Shown: positions 33,954-47,156, numbered from the stretch's first letter. The stretch: 64,000 bases of DNA from Struthio camelus (GCF_040807025.1 NC_090968.1:496001-560000); one strand, 5' to 3'. The notes: generated from the letters alone by a model not told the origin. Numbers and translations are program-made.

Positions 33954-36900
33954 GAAGGAGAGAGGAAGATGGCCAGGGAGCAGAGACGAGAGCAGCCAGA
34001 GAAGCCTGTGGCAATGGCGGCTAGGTAAGAAGACCGAAAGAAGTGGAAAACGGGCTGGACTGCTGCCCTCCAAGGGTTGTCTTCAGCAGTACAAGGTCTG
34101 GCAGTCAGCTGACTGTGAGTAGTGGCCTCCTTGGGAGAAGGTAGCAATGCTAGGGCAAAGACTGGTTCAGGTGTTCTTAATGAGGCGATGGAGGGCTCTC
34201 GGGGCAAGCTTGGAGTAGGAGTTGGACTAGACGCTGGCAGATGCAGGGCCCACACGGATGAGGAAGTCTGTCAGTCCCCCCAGCAGTTATTCTAGGAGAT
34301 GGCTGTCTGAAAGCACCTTTGGCAGGACACTGCGGGGCCAGGTTTGTATAAAGACCAGTGCAATCCAGCTGGTTGCCGTGACAAATGCTGAGGAGAGTGA
34401 AGGGGTCCCTCGTGACTCACTTGCCTTCTGTCACCCTCTGCTCTCCCTTGGCAGGCAAGGAAGTGGTGGGTTTTCCGCACAGACCTGAGGTGCACCGAGC
34501 CCCTCTCCTTGTGTGTGTGTGGGCCTCCCACCAAAATGCCTGAGCTCCCCTGCAGCTGTTCCCCAAATGGCCCTGTCTGGGCTGGAGAACGGGGAGGCAT
34601 AAAACTCCCCAGCATACACTTCTGGGGAGGAACCCTCTCAGCTTCCCCTCTGCTGGAAAAGTGGCTTGCCTCCGTGTTTCTGCTCCTTTCGCTCTCACCC
34701 CACCTGCTCTAGGGGCTTTTAATCTCCTTGCGTGCCTTACTTCTTCCCCTTTGCGTTGCTGGCGTGCAGTGCTAACCACGGTGTTGGAGCGGGTGCCACC
34801 TTCCAGGTAAGAAGCTGGCCCTGGGGTTTTTCACCAGTGCTGCTGCTGGCTAAGGAGCTCGTCACCTGAACGCACTTAAGGCACCTGGGATGTGAGCTGC
34901 TGGAGAGCTGCCAGAGCTCAGGATGCAAGAAGACTGGCTTGAATTGTCTAGCTCTCCTCAGCTTGGAGGCAGAGCTAGCCCTGCCAGGACATGGCTTCCA
35001 GGCTGACAACCCTGCTTTGAAGCTTCTTTGAAGCAGGAGCAAAATCATTTCTGGGAGGTGTGTCACATTCCGCATGTCCGATGGCTGCTGAGGACCGGGC
35101 TGCAGCAGTGGTGAGCGTAGCTGTGGCTGTGGGGGTTGGCAGGGCTGAGCAATGCAGCCTCTGGCCTCTCTCCCCAGGCCCCCTGCAATGAGGTGAGGAA
35201 CTGCTCACTGAGGTGAGCCCATCTCCATGCTTGTGCCTCAGGGGGCATGTTATTCCCAGCTCACAGAGGCCTTCAGCTTTCCCACATGTTAACTTAGGAG
35301 TTAACATCTCTGCCTGAAAGCAAACCCTGGGACTGCAACCTTGGCTAGGTTTTGGTAGGAACAACGGGAACTCCCAGCTCGATACAAAGGGAGGCACTCC
35401 CAGCGCAGCACCCTAAGCCCAGGCTGACGGAGGCAGGCTCTCTTGTGCTCCTGCTTTCTGAGCCAGGGACTCTGGGGTCCTTGGCTGCACAAAGGCACAG
35501 CTCCAGCTGAAGTGGTGCCGGTTAGACTCGCCAACCCAGCAGCCACTGTGTGCTCCGGCTTCCCTAAAACACAGGCGGCATCTCCCCTTCCTCCTCTCGC
35601 AGCTCTTCCAGAGAACACTTGTGCGCAACTAGCTTTCAGGACTGGTCTCTGATGTCCTATGGCTCCCTGTCAGCGTGAGTCAGAGAGGATTTGGGGCAAA
35701 CTCCCGTCCTCAGGCTTTTCCCTTAGCCAGCACCAGGCAACACCATGCCGAGATGAGATTTCCCTCACTTGTCTATCGAGATATATTTCTCTGGAGTCAC
35801 GAGAGTGATAACAGGAGTGCAGTGAGAAATTAAATAATAACACAAGCTTGTTCTTCCAGGAAAAAAGTATTGCCTACTCACCCGCAGGATTCCGCAGAGG
35901 CGCCAAAACCTCGTCCAGCTGAGATGCTGGGGAAGCTTCACCTACAGGCACACCTGCAATCAGAGAGGAGATTTGCTTCCCTTCTATACCATGACATACG
36001 TCTTTTGAGCCAGCATCGGGATTACAGAGGGGGAAAAGAAACGCTTAAAAAGAGACAAAGCTTGTCCTTGCCAGCAAAAAAAGTCTGACTCCTTACCAGT
36101 GGCGTCCTGCAGAGGCTCCCTTACCTCTCCCAGCTGAGCAGCTGGGTACGCAGTGTCCACGGGCACATCGGTAAGCAGACACGGAGCAGCAGAACTGCGC
36201 TGGGCCGACAGTGAACACCCAGGGACTGGCTGAGGCCCAGAGGGGAGAAATGACCGTCCCCACACTTGCCTGCCTGCAGTGCGCTGGAGCTGGGAGAGAA
36301 CCCAGGAGTTTGGACTCCCAGTCAGCCCTTCCCCTGCTCTACGCCAATGACCCCTGCCCTTCCGCTTCCCACACGTTCCGAGTCCCAGAGCACCTCGCCA
36401 GAGCAGGAGAGACTTCCAGTCTCTACCATTTCTCACTGCTGAGGACTTGCCTTTGCAATCTTGAGATCACGCCTAATTCAAGAAACTTTATTTTGAAGTG
36501 CCAAAATTCCTTCTGGAAACAACCACACAAAGCTCTGGAGCCCTCAGGACACATCAGCACATTAGCCCCACTGAGCTTCCTTTCTTTTGCTTGAACCAAA
36601 AGAACTAACTGCAGCGGCAGGTTATTCTTTCTTAGGCAAAGCTGCAGCACAAGCACCTCACCCGTGTTTCTCCCAGTGCCTTATAGGCAGCAGAGGGATG
36701 CTGAAGCAGGAGAATAAGGAGCTGGAGAATAAGTTCCATGTTTGCAGAGTGCTCTCCAGTGGCTCTCCCTCTCCCTGCCACGGGGCTCCTCAGCCCTTCT
36801 CTTCACCAGGGAAGCTCAGCTCAGGGGCTGTGTGGTGTCTCGTAAATGCTCGCCCATCTCTCACAGACTTTTCAGCACTCTTGCCGGCAACAAGGGACTC

Positions 36901-37175
36901 ACTAGAACAGCAGAGGCGGCGCATCCACAGCAACAGCTCTACACCTCCCCCCTTCCCCACTCTTGGCACTGAATCGGGAAAGCATCCGAGTTCCTCTGCT
37001 CAACAGAGGCAAGGGCAGCCCCCCTCGCAACCTGGCCAAATGGTCCTTCCCAGAGACACGGCTGGCCGCAGGGGCACCTCCCTCCCAGGGCTCCCCTCCA
37101 CCTCCACGGCACGATGGAGAACACAGCCTGCAAACGGATCCCACCGCTCCTGCCAAGGCTCTTTTGAGAATGTAG

Positions 37176-37461
37176 GGTAGTTACAGTGATAGGATGCTGT
37201 TAGGATAGCTAGCGTAGAGTTGGTTATCATAGTCTTAGCGTGTAGTTACTTACAGTATTCTTAGAGCAGTTGGAGTATCCTTAGGTCATTGTAATTTCTC
37301 TAAGGGTAGGAGACAGCTAGTCTGCCTGGCTATACTTAGGGCAGTTATTATAGTTATCATATAGTTACCATTAGCATTATTACTTATAGTTAGAGTTAGT
37401 TAGAGTTACTGTTCGTAGTTATCCTTAGGCCATAGTAATTCTTGCTGGAGGGTAGTTAATG
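37176..37461. repeat. AT-rich, TTAG-rich low-complexity block (copy 2)
   Basis: Same block as 16825-17110. The inverted repeat between copy 2 and 42211-54793 begins inside it, at 37219. Confidence 0.55.
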
Positions 37462-40400
37462 TTAGAGGAGAGTATTAGGATGGTTTCAGATAGCTAGCCT
37501 GGCAGGAGGCTAGCTCCCCCACTCCCCACCAGCTGGGGCACAGCAAGCTCATGGGCTTGCACTTTAGGTGCAGTAGCTAACTCCTAAGAGAGGAACTGTC
37601 TGCACAGGCAGGACAAGAAGAAAAAAGCTTAATCCCTACGTTGCAGCCGATAGAGGAAAATCGGAGTGCTGGCTGCTTTTTGGAAGAAGGCGTCAGAAAC
37701 ATAATTAACACGAGAGTTCCTCAGCAGGAGGTGATCACAGTGTTACCCTCACAGGGCATGTCTCCCCACAGCTGCTGCGGCGTTGTTTCCCACACCATCT
37801 TCCTGCAGAAGGAAGACCCTTGACTCGCACCCGAAAAACATGCCACTGAAAAGGAATCCTAGGAGAAAGCAGCAGAAATACGCTTAAGCATCCCAGCTGC
37901 CAAGTCTTTCAGGTGACAAAGTTCATCTGAGGAACACCCCATACCTGCCACTTTGGGGGCAGCATGGTTTTGCCCACCCCCCTCCTGAATGGGGGCAAGA
38001 CAGGACAACCCAGCAAAACCACATCGCCTTCACTAACAACAGCTTGCAAGCCCCTGAGGAAAAGCTGCCCCTCAAAACAACTCCTGTTTTAACAGGTCAC
38101 AGGGTTAAACACCTTCCTCCCCTAAAGACATTACAAAGCCATTGGCTGCCGTCCCTTGCCCAAGAGGAACTGCACAGCTTCTGCTGGCAAGCAGGTATCA
38201 GAAATCCAGGCAGACAACACAGCTCTGCCCTGTGAGCTTCCAGCCCTGATCCCACCCACCAAACATGGGGGAGCTACAAACCCCCCCGGGCCCTGCCCCG
38301 GACACTTCACAGCTACAGAACTGCCCCACTTCTCTCATTTCGGCAAGGCATCTGTTACTGTTCAGGAGTTCCTCTCACCCGTGTGAAATGACATGGGTTT
38401 GTCTCTGGAGACACAATCTGCCTACTTGCCCAGAAAAAACCCACAGCCGCTTCCATTCAGTCACTGTGGAATTTCCAAATGAATGCAAAACAGAGGGAGA
38501 ACTTTCCTCTCTCTCGGTTTCCCAGCCCACTTGCCCTCTCAGCTGGTACATCAAGAACAGGACGAGATGCCTGTGGGCTTTCTCTAAGAGCTTAGGCTCA
38601 GTAGTACAGATTAAGGCCTCATGAGGAGGAGGTCCAGTTCCCTTTTCCGGGCGGAACAACCCACTCCGGAACAGAGATGTCTTTGTAACGCCTCCTTTGT
38701 AGCGCCGCCTTCTGATGTCTTTGCGCCTTCCCTTCTTCCGGCAGAGAGTGGCTGCTTAAAACAAAACCAAAGCAAAAAAGCACCCCACTCATTCATCTCC
38801 CTGTTTTGGGCCAAAAGAGCTGCAGAAGGATCAAAGGACACCGAATGGCTGCGCAATAAAGCATCAGAGGATATTCACTGCAGGGGAAGTAAAGCATCTA
38901 GGGGGCCAAAACACCCAAACCTTAACTTTACATGCACAAATGACAGGCTGTGACCTAGTGGTTATTGGCCAGGGAGACCCAGCCAGTCAAGCAGAGCGCT
39001 CCATGAAAGCACGTGCTCCTTGCTTTGCCGAGGTCAAAAGGAGGAAAGCAAATGCAAGAAGAAAAGGGACAGAGAATCAGGCAAGGAACCGCATTAGGCC
39101 CTTCCACAGATTCACGGTGTGCCTGAGTGGGTGCCCCTCTGCAAGCACAAATACAGGAAAGGCCCTTGGGCTACTGCCTCTGGCAGGGGAAGCTCCCAGG
39201 CCACAGCCTGCTGGAAGAATGCTCGGAGGAAAAAAAAAGAAAACATCAGTATATAGTGCCCTCTTCTGATCCTCCTTCCTAGACAGCTGCTGTTCAACAC
39301 TGCCCAAGAGAGTGCCAGTGTGAACCAACAGCTCGTTTGACCCAGTGGACCCCGCTGCTCCTGCTCTGGAAAGCTGTTGGTGTAATCGTCTTCCCCACCT
39401 CGGCATCAATGGCAAAGACATCTAAGGAAGCCAGGTTAGCTAGAGATTTGTGTTACGCCAGCTAACACATGCAGAAATGCTTGCTAACGCTGCAGAGCTG
39501 CAATAATTTGGAAGCTCTAACAGTGGGAGGTGCCAGGAGGAGAGTTACAAAGCTCTTGGAAGAACGCAATGCCCTCCGTGGACAGCACGCTTCCGCTTCA
39601 GCTGTCAGGCTGCTACTAGGAAGCCCCTCCCCGACAGTCTGCCCTCAGGTCAAAAGCCTAGCTTTACTGATTGCTCTCTAAAGGCAGTTCCTTTGTGCCA
39701 GGGGCCACCACGTACTTCACAGCAAAGCTTTGGCTCTGAATATACTGGGGAGTTGGCACAACCCAGGCATCCAAGACCCTGCAAGGAGGGCTCATGCTAC
39801 GGCCTGACATAGGCTGGGAGCAGCACCATGAGGCTAAAGGGAGAGCAACCCATACGCCCCATCCTCAAGGACAAAAAGGATGAGGTCTGCTATCCTTGCA
39901 GGTTTTTAAGGAACTGCTTGTTAACACCACATAAGACCCAAGTGCTTTGGAATTAAGTAAATCCTTGCTCAGGAACCAAAACAACCAATAGGCATGGCAG
40001 GGATTGAACTGCCAAGCCGGAAGGTCCAAATACATCGGCTCACTCAAGCAGCCTTGGAAGCGGATGCAGCAGCAGCCGCACTGCTGAGGCTCTTGTGCAT
40101 CCCGGTGCAATTCAGGGCATGCCCGCATCGTGACGGAGGAAGGATGAGCACTCTCACTGTCGGTTAGGTAACTGCCTTGCTCATAAGCATGTGAATTAAT
40201 GAATCATCGAGTTAACAAATCAGTGAACTAGCTAATTAAGTAACTACAGAATTAATGACTTAGGCTAGTCTGCACAGAAAGGATTCACTCTTTCTTTGCT
40301 TTTGGGGTTTTTTTTCTTTTTTACCTAATAAGCTCATAAGACTAAAGTTGGTTTCACAAAGTACGCTGTCCTGTAAATTTGAGAGATCACAACGTGACAC

Positions 40401-40702
40401 ACAGATCCGCCTTTTCCTGGGAGAGACCTACAACCAACACTCAGGGTAGCCCATGCTCATTGTGCTTTAAAGGCACCCAAGCCAGTATGGTGATAAGAGA
40501 CTCTGTACCTGACCAGATCATTTCGCAGTGGGCCCCAAGCATCACCACATTGATGTCTGCACTGACAGATGGGAAAGTGTTCGGAGAAAAACCACGAGTC
40601 AGCTTTCAAGCACCATTAGATGTATGGGGCTCTCAGGTTATGAGGGACAACGCAGACAGATTCCTCATACGCACTGGCTGAGTAGGAAGCGTCAACTCGG
40701 AC

Positions 40703-42213
40703 AAAGAGGCCTTCTGACTATCATGTGAAAGTTGACGAGGACTGGAGCACGGCATCTGCTGGGGCTTTAACTGCAAGACTCCACACTGGACCAAGTTAGT
40801 CATTTTGCAAGAAGGGATGCTGCTCCTGCCTCACAAGCAGAGCTTGTCATTTTGTACCACCCAACAGCCTTTCCTCAGATTCCAGGATCTACCCCAAAAT
40901 AATTACAAAACTCATAGCTTTGCATAACAATGGCACAGACATGTGAAAAAAGTACTTGTCAACTACCACGTAAATAACAAACAGTGAAAAGAGGAAAAAA
41001 ACCCAGCTCATGGGGACAATAGCAAATGTGTGCACATGACATTCTGACAAACTGCTGGCTAGAGAAGAAAATTGTTTGCCAGCAATCCAATTACACCTGA
41101 CCTCCCTGCAGGGGACAATTCAGGACACCTGCAACAGTTCCATGCCTTCAGCTTTCTAGAGAAGCTCCAGAGAAGACACGAACCTGATCTAAACAAGGGA
41201 ACTTGGCTTGTCCCGAAAAGGTGCAATTTGCTTACTTGCTTTGGAAGCTCTGCCATCATAAACAAACAAACAAACAAACAAAATACCATGCACACACCCC
41301 CCAAACAAACAGTTACAAAGGGATTATTTAAGAGTCTTGCCTAAAGTCTGCATTAATGTAAGACCAGGGCACCCAAAGGTGCACACAGAATTTGTCACTC
41401 ACCATTACTGCAAACAGCCAGACACTACAAAGGTCAGCCCGAGGAGAAGAGGGTTAAGTAACAATACCCACTCTTGACCAGAGAGACTGTTGTTCTGTCC
41501 TTCTTTACCAAACACTTGGTGCGTTAGAAGCCGTTTGATCACACAGGGCAAGACCCATTTTCTCCTCGTGATTCAGAAGGGAACAGGGGAGTCTTGGCTT
41601 TCCTAAAGCAGCCATAGCCAGGAAACACTGATGCACAGAAGGCAGAAGCAAGGAAACGTGAACCCCTGCTTAGCTAGCTCCGTCTCCAGCAGCAATGCAC
41701 ACCTCGAGCAGAGGGTTTTGCTCTGTCTTTACCATTTGGGTTTAAGCAAGGGCCTGGGCGAAAGGAATTAAGGACATTTGTGTCGAGGAACATTGGAAAC
41801 AAAGGGAAGAAAACGGGCCCTAACCTGTAAAGGGTTTGAAAAAGTTCTTGATGCAAAGGAGAGCAACGGGCTTGAGCTGGCTTCAACCCACGTATTCCTT
41901 CCTGGCGACTGGGGAGGCCCAGCGTTGTGACAGTGAGCCCATGATAGTAATGGGTAAAGGGGATCACATTGGTGTTGTGATGGAACTGTATAATGCAACT
42001 GCTAGAGTTTGTGAAGTGTACACTTGCATTGTGGTTTCAGACTGTTGCTGTATCGCTCTGCTAAATCAGACATCCCATGTAGCATCAAATACCTCGAAAG
42101 GAAACTGTTATGGGGATGGGAGCTCTCACAGCTCCAGGCCTTTCTGCCCCTGTCGCGCTACAACACTGGCTGAAAGCACCACTCCGTTTCCCCCGGAGGG
42201 TGGCAAACAGCTC
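40703..42213. repeat. Truncated third copy of the 20.35 kb unit (left 1.5 kb only)
   Basis: This matches unit positions 1-1501 and then stops. Compared with copies 1 and 2 it has a longer AAAC run near 41262-41282, an extra AAAC near 41305, and a 2 bp deletion in the CAGAGACAC context near 41420. The end falls at the left edge of the CpG-rich block, so this copy lacks that block, the coding relic and the start of the next gene. No gene is seen in it. Confidence 0.95.
42211..42213. other. Inversion junction with CTC microhomology
   Basis: Left of this point the sequence follows unit 1-1501; right of it, the reverse complement of unit 16868 downward. CTC is present in both parents at the join, so the break cannot be placed more exactly. 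One parental break lies at the edge of a CpG-rich block and the other inside an AT-rich, TTAG-rich block. Confidence 0.9.
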
Positions 42214-45200
42214 TACGCTAGCTATCCTAACAGCATCCTATCACTGTAACTACCCTACATTCTCAAAAGAGCCTTGGCAGGAGCGGTGGGATCCGTTTGC
42301 AGGCTGTGTTCTCCATCGTGCCGTGGAGGTGGAGGGGAGCCCTGGGAGGGAGGTGCCCCTGCGGCCAGCCGTGTCTCTGGGAAGGACCATTTGGCCAGGT
42401 TGCGAGGGGGGCTGCCCTTGCCTCTGTTGAGCAGAGGAACTCGGATGCTTTCCCGATTCAGTGCCAAGAGTGGGGAAGGGGGGAGGTGTAGAGCTGTTGC
42501 TGTGGATGCGCCGCCTCTGCTGTTCTAGTGAGTCCCTTGTTGCCGGCAAGAGTGCTGAAAAGTCTGTGAGAGATGGGCGAGCATTTACGAGACACCACAC
42601 AGCCCCTGAGCTGAGCTTCCCTGGTGAAGAGAAGGGCTGAGGAGCCCCGTGGCAGGGAGAGGGAGAGCCACTGGAGAGCACTCTGCAAACATGGAACTTA
42701 TTCTCCAGCTCCTTATTCTCCTGCTTCAGCATCCCTCTGCTGCCTATAAGGTACTGGGAGAAACACGGGTGAGGTGCTTGTGCTGCAGCTTTGCCTAAGA
42801 AAGAATAACCTGCCGCTGCAGTTAGTTCTTTTGGTTCAAGCAAAAGAAAGGAAGCTCAGTGGGGCTAATGTGCTGATGTGTCCTGAGGGCTCCAGAGCTT
42901 TGTGTGGTTGTTTCCAGAAGGAATTTTGGCACTTCAAAATAAAGTTTCTTGAATTAGGCGTGATCTCAAGATTGCAAAGGCAAGTCCTCAGCAGTGAGAA
43001 ATGGTAGAGACTGGAAGTCTCTCCTGCTCTGGCGAGGTGCTCTGGGACTCGGAACGTGTGGGAAGCGGAAGGGCAGGGGTCATTGGCGTAGAGCAGGGGA
43101 AGGGCTGACTGGGAGTCCAAACTCCTGGGTTCTCTCCCAGCTCCAGCGCACTGCAGGCAGGCAAGTGTGGGGACGGTCATTTCTCCCCTCTGGGCCTCAG
43201 CCAGTCCCTGGGTGTTCACTGTCGGCCCAGCGCAGTTCTGCTGCTCCGTGTCTGCTTACCGATGTGCCCGTGGACACTGCGTACCCAGCTGCTCAGCTGG
43301 GAGAGGTAAGGGAGCCTCTGCAGGACGCCACTGGTAAGGAGTCAGACTTTTTTTGCTGGCAAGGACAAGCTTTGTCTCTTTTTAAGCGTTTCTTTTCCCC
43401 CTCTGTAATCCCGATGCTGGCTCAAAAGACGTATGTCATGGTATAGAAGGGAAGCAAATCTCCTCTCTGATTGCAGGTGTGCCTGTAGGTGAAGCTTCCC
43501 CAGCATCTCAGCTGGACGAGGTTTTGGCGCCTCTGCGGAATCCTGCGGGTGAGTAGGCAATACTTTTTTCCTGGAAGAACAAGCTTGTGTTATTATTTAA
43601 TTTCTCACTGCACTCCTGTTATCACTCTCGTGACTCCAGAGAAATATATCTCGATAGACAAGTGAGGGAAATCTCATCTCGGCATGGTGTTGCCTGGTGC
43701 TGGCTAAGGGAAAAGCCTGAGGACGGGAGTTTGCCCCAAATCCTCTCTGACTCACGCTGACAGGGAGCCATAGGACATCAGAGACCAGTCCTGAAAGCTA
43801 GTTGCGCACAAGTGTTCTCTGGAAGAGCTGCGAGAGGAGGAAGGGGAGATGCCGCCTGTGTTTTAGGGAAGCCGGAGCACACAGTGGCTGCTGGGTTGGC
43901 GAGTCTAACCGGCACCACTTCAGCTGGAGCTGTGCCTTTGTGCAGCCAAGGACCCCAGAGTCCCTGGCTCAGAAAGCAGGAGCACAAGAGAGCCTGCCTC
44001 CGTCAGCCTGGGCTTAGGGTGCTGCGCTGGGAGTGCCTCCCTTTGTATCGAGCTGGGAGTTCCCGTTGTTCCTACCAAAACCTAGCCAAGGTTGCAGTCC
44101 CAGGGTTTGCTTTCAGGCAGAGATGTTAACTCCTAAGTTAACATGTGGGAAAGCTGAAGGCCTCTGTGAGCTGGGAATAACATGCCCCCTGAGGCACAAG
44201 CATGGAGATGGGCTCACCTCAGTGAGCAGTTCCTCACCTCATTGCAGGGGGCCTGGGGAGAGAGGCCAGAGGCTGCATTGCTCAGCCCTGCCAACCCCCA
44301 CAGCCACAGCTACGCTCACCACTGCTGCAGCCCGGTCCTCAGCAGCCATCGGACATGCGGAATGTGACACACCTCCCAGAAATGATTTTGCTCCTGCTTC
44401 AAAGAAGCTTCAAAGCAGGGTTGTCAGCCTGGAAGCCATGTCCTGGCAGGGCTAGCTCTGCCTCCAAGCTGAGGAGAGCTAGACAATTCAAGCCAGTCTT
44501 CTTGCATCCTGAGCTCTGGCAGCTCTCCAGCAGCTCACATCCCAGGTGCCTTAAGTGCATTCAGGTGACGAGCTCCTTAGCCAGCAGCAGCACTGGTGAA
44601 AAACCCCAGGGCCAGCTTCTTACCTGGAAGGTGGCACCCGCTCCAACACCGTGGTTAGCACTGCACGCCAGCAACGCAAAGGGGAAGAAGTAAGGCACGC
44701 AAGGAGATTAAAAGCCCCTAGAGCAGGTGGGGTGAGAGCGAAAGGAGCAGAAACACGGAGGCAAGCCACTTTTCCAGCAGAGGGGAAGCTGAGAGGGTTC
44801 CTCCCCAGAAGTGTATGCTGGGGAGTTTTATGCCTCCCCGTTCTCCAGCCCAGACAGGGCCATTTGGGGAACAGCTGCAGGGGAGCTCAGGCATTTTGGT
44901 GGGAGGCCCACACACACACAAGGAGAGGGGCTCGGTGCACCTCAGGTCTGTGCGGAAAACCCACCACTTCCTTGCCTGCCAAGGGAGAGCAGAGGGTGAC
45001 AGAAGGCAAGTGAGTCACGAGGGACCCCTTCACTCTCCTCAGCATTTGTCACGGCAACCAGCTGGATTGCACTGGTCTTTATACAAACCTGGCCCCGCAG
45101 TGTCCTGCCAAAGGTGCTTTCAGACAGCCATCTCCTAGAATAACTGCTGGGGGGACTGACAGACTTCCTCATCCGTGTGGGCCCTGCATCTGCCAGCGTC

Positions 45201-45476
45201 TAGTCCAACTCCTACTCCAAGCTTGCCCCGAGAGCCCTCCATCACCTCATTAAGAACACCTGAACCAGTCTTTGCCCTAGCATTGCTACCTTCTCCCAAG
45301 GAGGCCACTACTCACAGTCAGCTGACTGCCAGACCTTGTACCGCTGAAGACAACCCTTGGAGGGCAGCAGTCCAGCCCGTTTTCCACTTCTTTCGGTCTT
45401 CTTACCTAGCCGCCATTGCCACAGGCTTCTCTGGCTGCTCTCGTCTCTGCTCCCTGGCCATCTTCCTCTCTCCTTC

Positions 45477-47156
45477 CTAACGCTGAGGCCATGCCTGCCT
45501 CTTGCTGGGCTGGGTACAGGCCTCGGGGCTGCCTGCCCTCCTCTTTCTGGGCAGCCGGGGACTCCCGGGTGAGCATTGCCTGCCGCTGCCAGGAGCAAAG
45601 GGGATCTGGCTGCAGCCCTGCACAGAGCAACCAGCCACATCCTCCACCTGCCCCTGCCGGGGCTCTGTCTCCTCCCTGGGGGCAGTGGGGCAGCAGCCGC
45701 GGCAGCTCCAGCCAGTTTCCTTCGGCATGGCGGAGCTGGGCAAGCAGCTCCCGCTGGCTTTGCTGCAGCTCCGGCTGGACCCATGGAGCGGCTGCTCATT
45801 CTGCCCAGCTTCCTTTTCCTCTGCCGCGGCTGAGTGCTCTGAGTCTGAGGAGAGCACAATGCATTCAGGGCTTCCCTCTGCCCAGGGCTTCCAGGACCCT
45901 ACAAGGACACAACTGTCTGACGAGGAGTCACTGTCCTGGGGGTCGGCAGGAGCCAGCAACTCTCTCCAGGCTTCTCCTCCTGCTCGAGCTGCCCCATCAT
46001 CAGAGCTTCGCCGCGGCTGCTGGGCAGACTGTGTGGCTGCGGCAAGCTCGTGGGGGATGGCGTACGAGGGGCCAGGAAGCTCCGTGAGCCCAGGGCTACT
46101 AGCTCGGGATGGGCTCTGGGCTGGCACAGGAGTCCGGGCCGTCCCTGCAGCAGCTGCCAGGCTCAATGAGGCTGAGGGGCTTCCTTCGTGCCGGCTGGGA
46201 GCACGGTAGCCATACATGGCCTGCTGGTCGTAGGTCTCCATGCTGCACGAGCAGCGGGCAAAGCTGATGAGCTCGTGGAGGAACTGCTCGGTGCGACTCA
46301 GCAGAAGCAGCTCTAAGTCCTCAGCAAAGGCCTGACTGTCCAGGTCGTACCTCCTCAGGTTTGTCAGGACAATGAGCTCCGTGACAGTTAGCAATGTCTG
46401 GTGGACTCCAAAGAGGACTCTCAGTTCCCGCTGCAGCCAGGGCAGCAGTCTCTGAATGCTGGCCGGGCTGCAGCAGAAGAAGTCTGCCGAGATGTCCTGG
46501 GGGTGGCCGCCATCGGGAGCCCTTTGCACGCGCATCCCTGTGCGGTACAGAGAGCGGCAGAAGTTCAGCATCTCCTCCTCCGTCGCTGCCGCATGCCCCT
46601 GAGGTCTCCTGTCAGCCCTGGCCTGCCTCTGTGGGGACAGCCTCTGGCGTGGCTCCAGCAGCCCTCCCTCTCTCTGCCTCTGCCTGGTGTGCCTCCGGGT
46701 CCCCTCCAGCCTGCTGCTGTTCTGCGGAGAGGGTCGCATCTGAGGAGAAGGGGAAGGCTGCTGCGGGTGAGCTGCAGGGTGACGGCGCCTCCGGATGGCA
46801 GGGCGGTGAGGAGCTCTCCGTTGCTGATGGCTGGCAACAGAACCATCTTCGGGGGGCCTGATGACATGCTCCTGGTAGTCATCTTCTGCCACCACTGTGT
46901 GCAGAATTGATCGGAAAGCCTGCTTGCACAGCGGGCATTCGGCCTTTGTTTTCGACCACCGGAACACACAACTAAAGCAAAACTTATGGAAGCAAGGTTT
47001 TATGTAGGCCACGTTGTCCAAGGTGTCCAGGCAGATGGGACACGTAGCGTCTGGAGCTGCAGGTCTTGGTGTTGTCTGCTGCAGAGGGCTGGGGGGAGCT
47101 GAGGGTAAGGAGCTGCCATCCGTTGCAGGTGCCTCAGCTGCTGATGCTGCACTCCG
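45477..47156 (-). CDS. TOPORS-like: TOPORS-like RING E3 ligase, main coding exon (inverted copy, 559 residues)
   Basis: This is the inverted-segment copy on the minus strand, open from the acceptor boundary at 47156 to the stop at 45477. The RING, linker, SUMO motif and C-terminus match copies 1 and 2. All protein differences fall in one stretch (about 46415-46572): Thr to Met and Arg to Cys near NFRR, an added Phe with Arg to Cys near the FFCC segment, and an added four residues giving VLFG. VLFG and the double Phe agree with TOPORS from other vertebrates, so copies 1 and 2 carry deletions; the Cys changes are peculiar to this copy. The upstream flank with the candidate mini-exon (48153-48158) is present, so the gene may be functional. 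Confidence 0.87.
   Translation of the reverse strand, partial: RSAASAAEAPATDGSSLPSAPPSPLQQTTPRPAAPDATCPICLDTLDNVAYIKPCFHKFCFSCVFRWSKTKAECPLCKQAFRSILHTVVAEDDYQEHVIRPPEDGSVASHQQRRAPHRPAIRRRRHPAAHPQQPSPSPQMRPSPQNSSRLEGTRRHTRQRQREGGLLEPRQRLSPQRQARADRRPQGHAAATEEEMLNFCRSLYRTGMRVQRAPDGGHPQDISADFFCCSPASIQRLLPWLQRELRVLFGVHQTLLTVTELIVLTNLRRYDLDSQAFAEDLELLLLSRTEQFLHELISFARCSCSMETYDQQAMYGYRAPSRHEGSPSASLSLAAAAGTARTPVPAQSPSRASSPGLTELPGPSYAIPHELAAATQSAQQPRRSSDDGAARAGGEAWRELLAPADPQDSDSSSDSCVLVGSWKPWAEGSPECIVLSSDSEHSAAAEEKEAGQNEQPLHGSSRSCSKASGSCLPSSAMPKETGWSCRGCCPTAPREETEPRQGQVEDVAGCSVQGCSQIPFAPGSGRQCSPGSPRLPRKRRAGSPEACTQPSKRQAWPQR

Larger units (their letters stand above)
20352..40702. repeat. 20.35 kb tandem segmental duplication, copy 2
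   Basis: This is a head-to-tail copy of 1-20351 with every landmark present: CpG-rich block, coiled-coil gene, two CR1 ends, TOPORS-like exon and AT-rich block. The TOPORS-like reading frame is identical in protein sequence to copy 1. The right part of this copy (24654-37219) is also one arm of the inverted repeat with 42211-54793. Confidence 0.97.
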
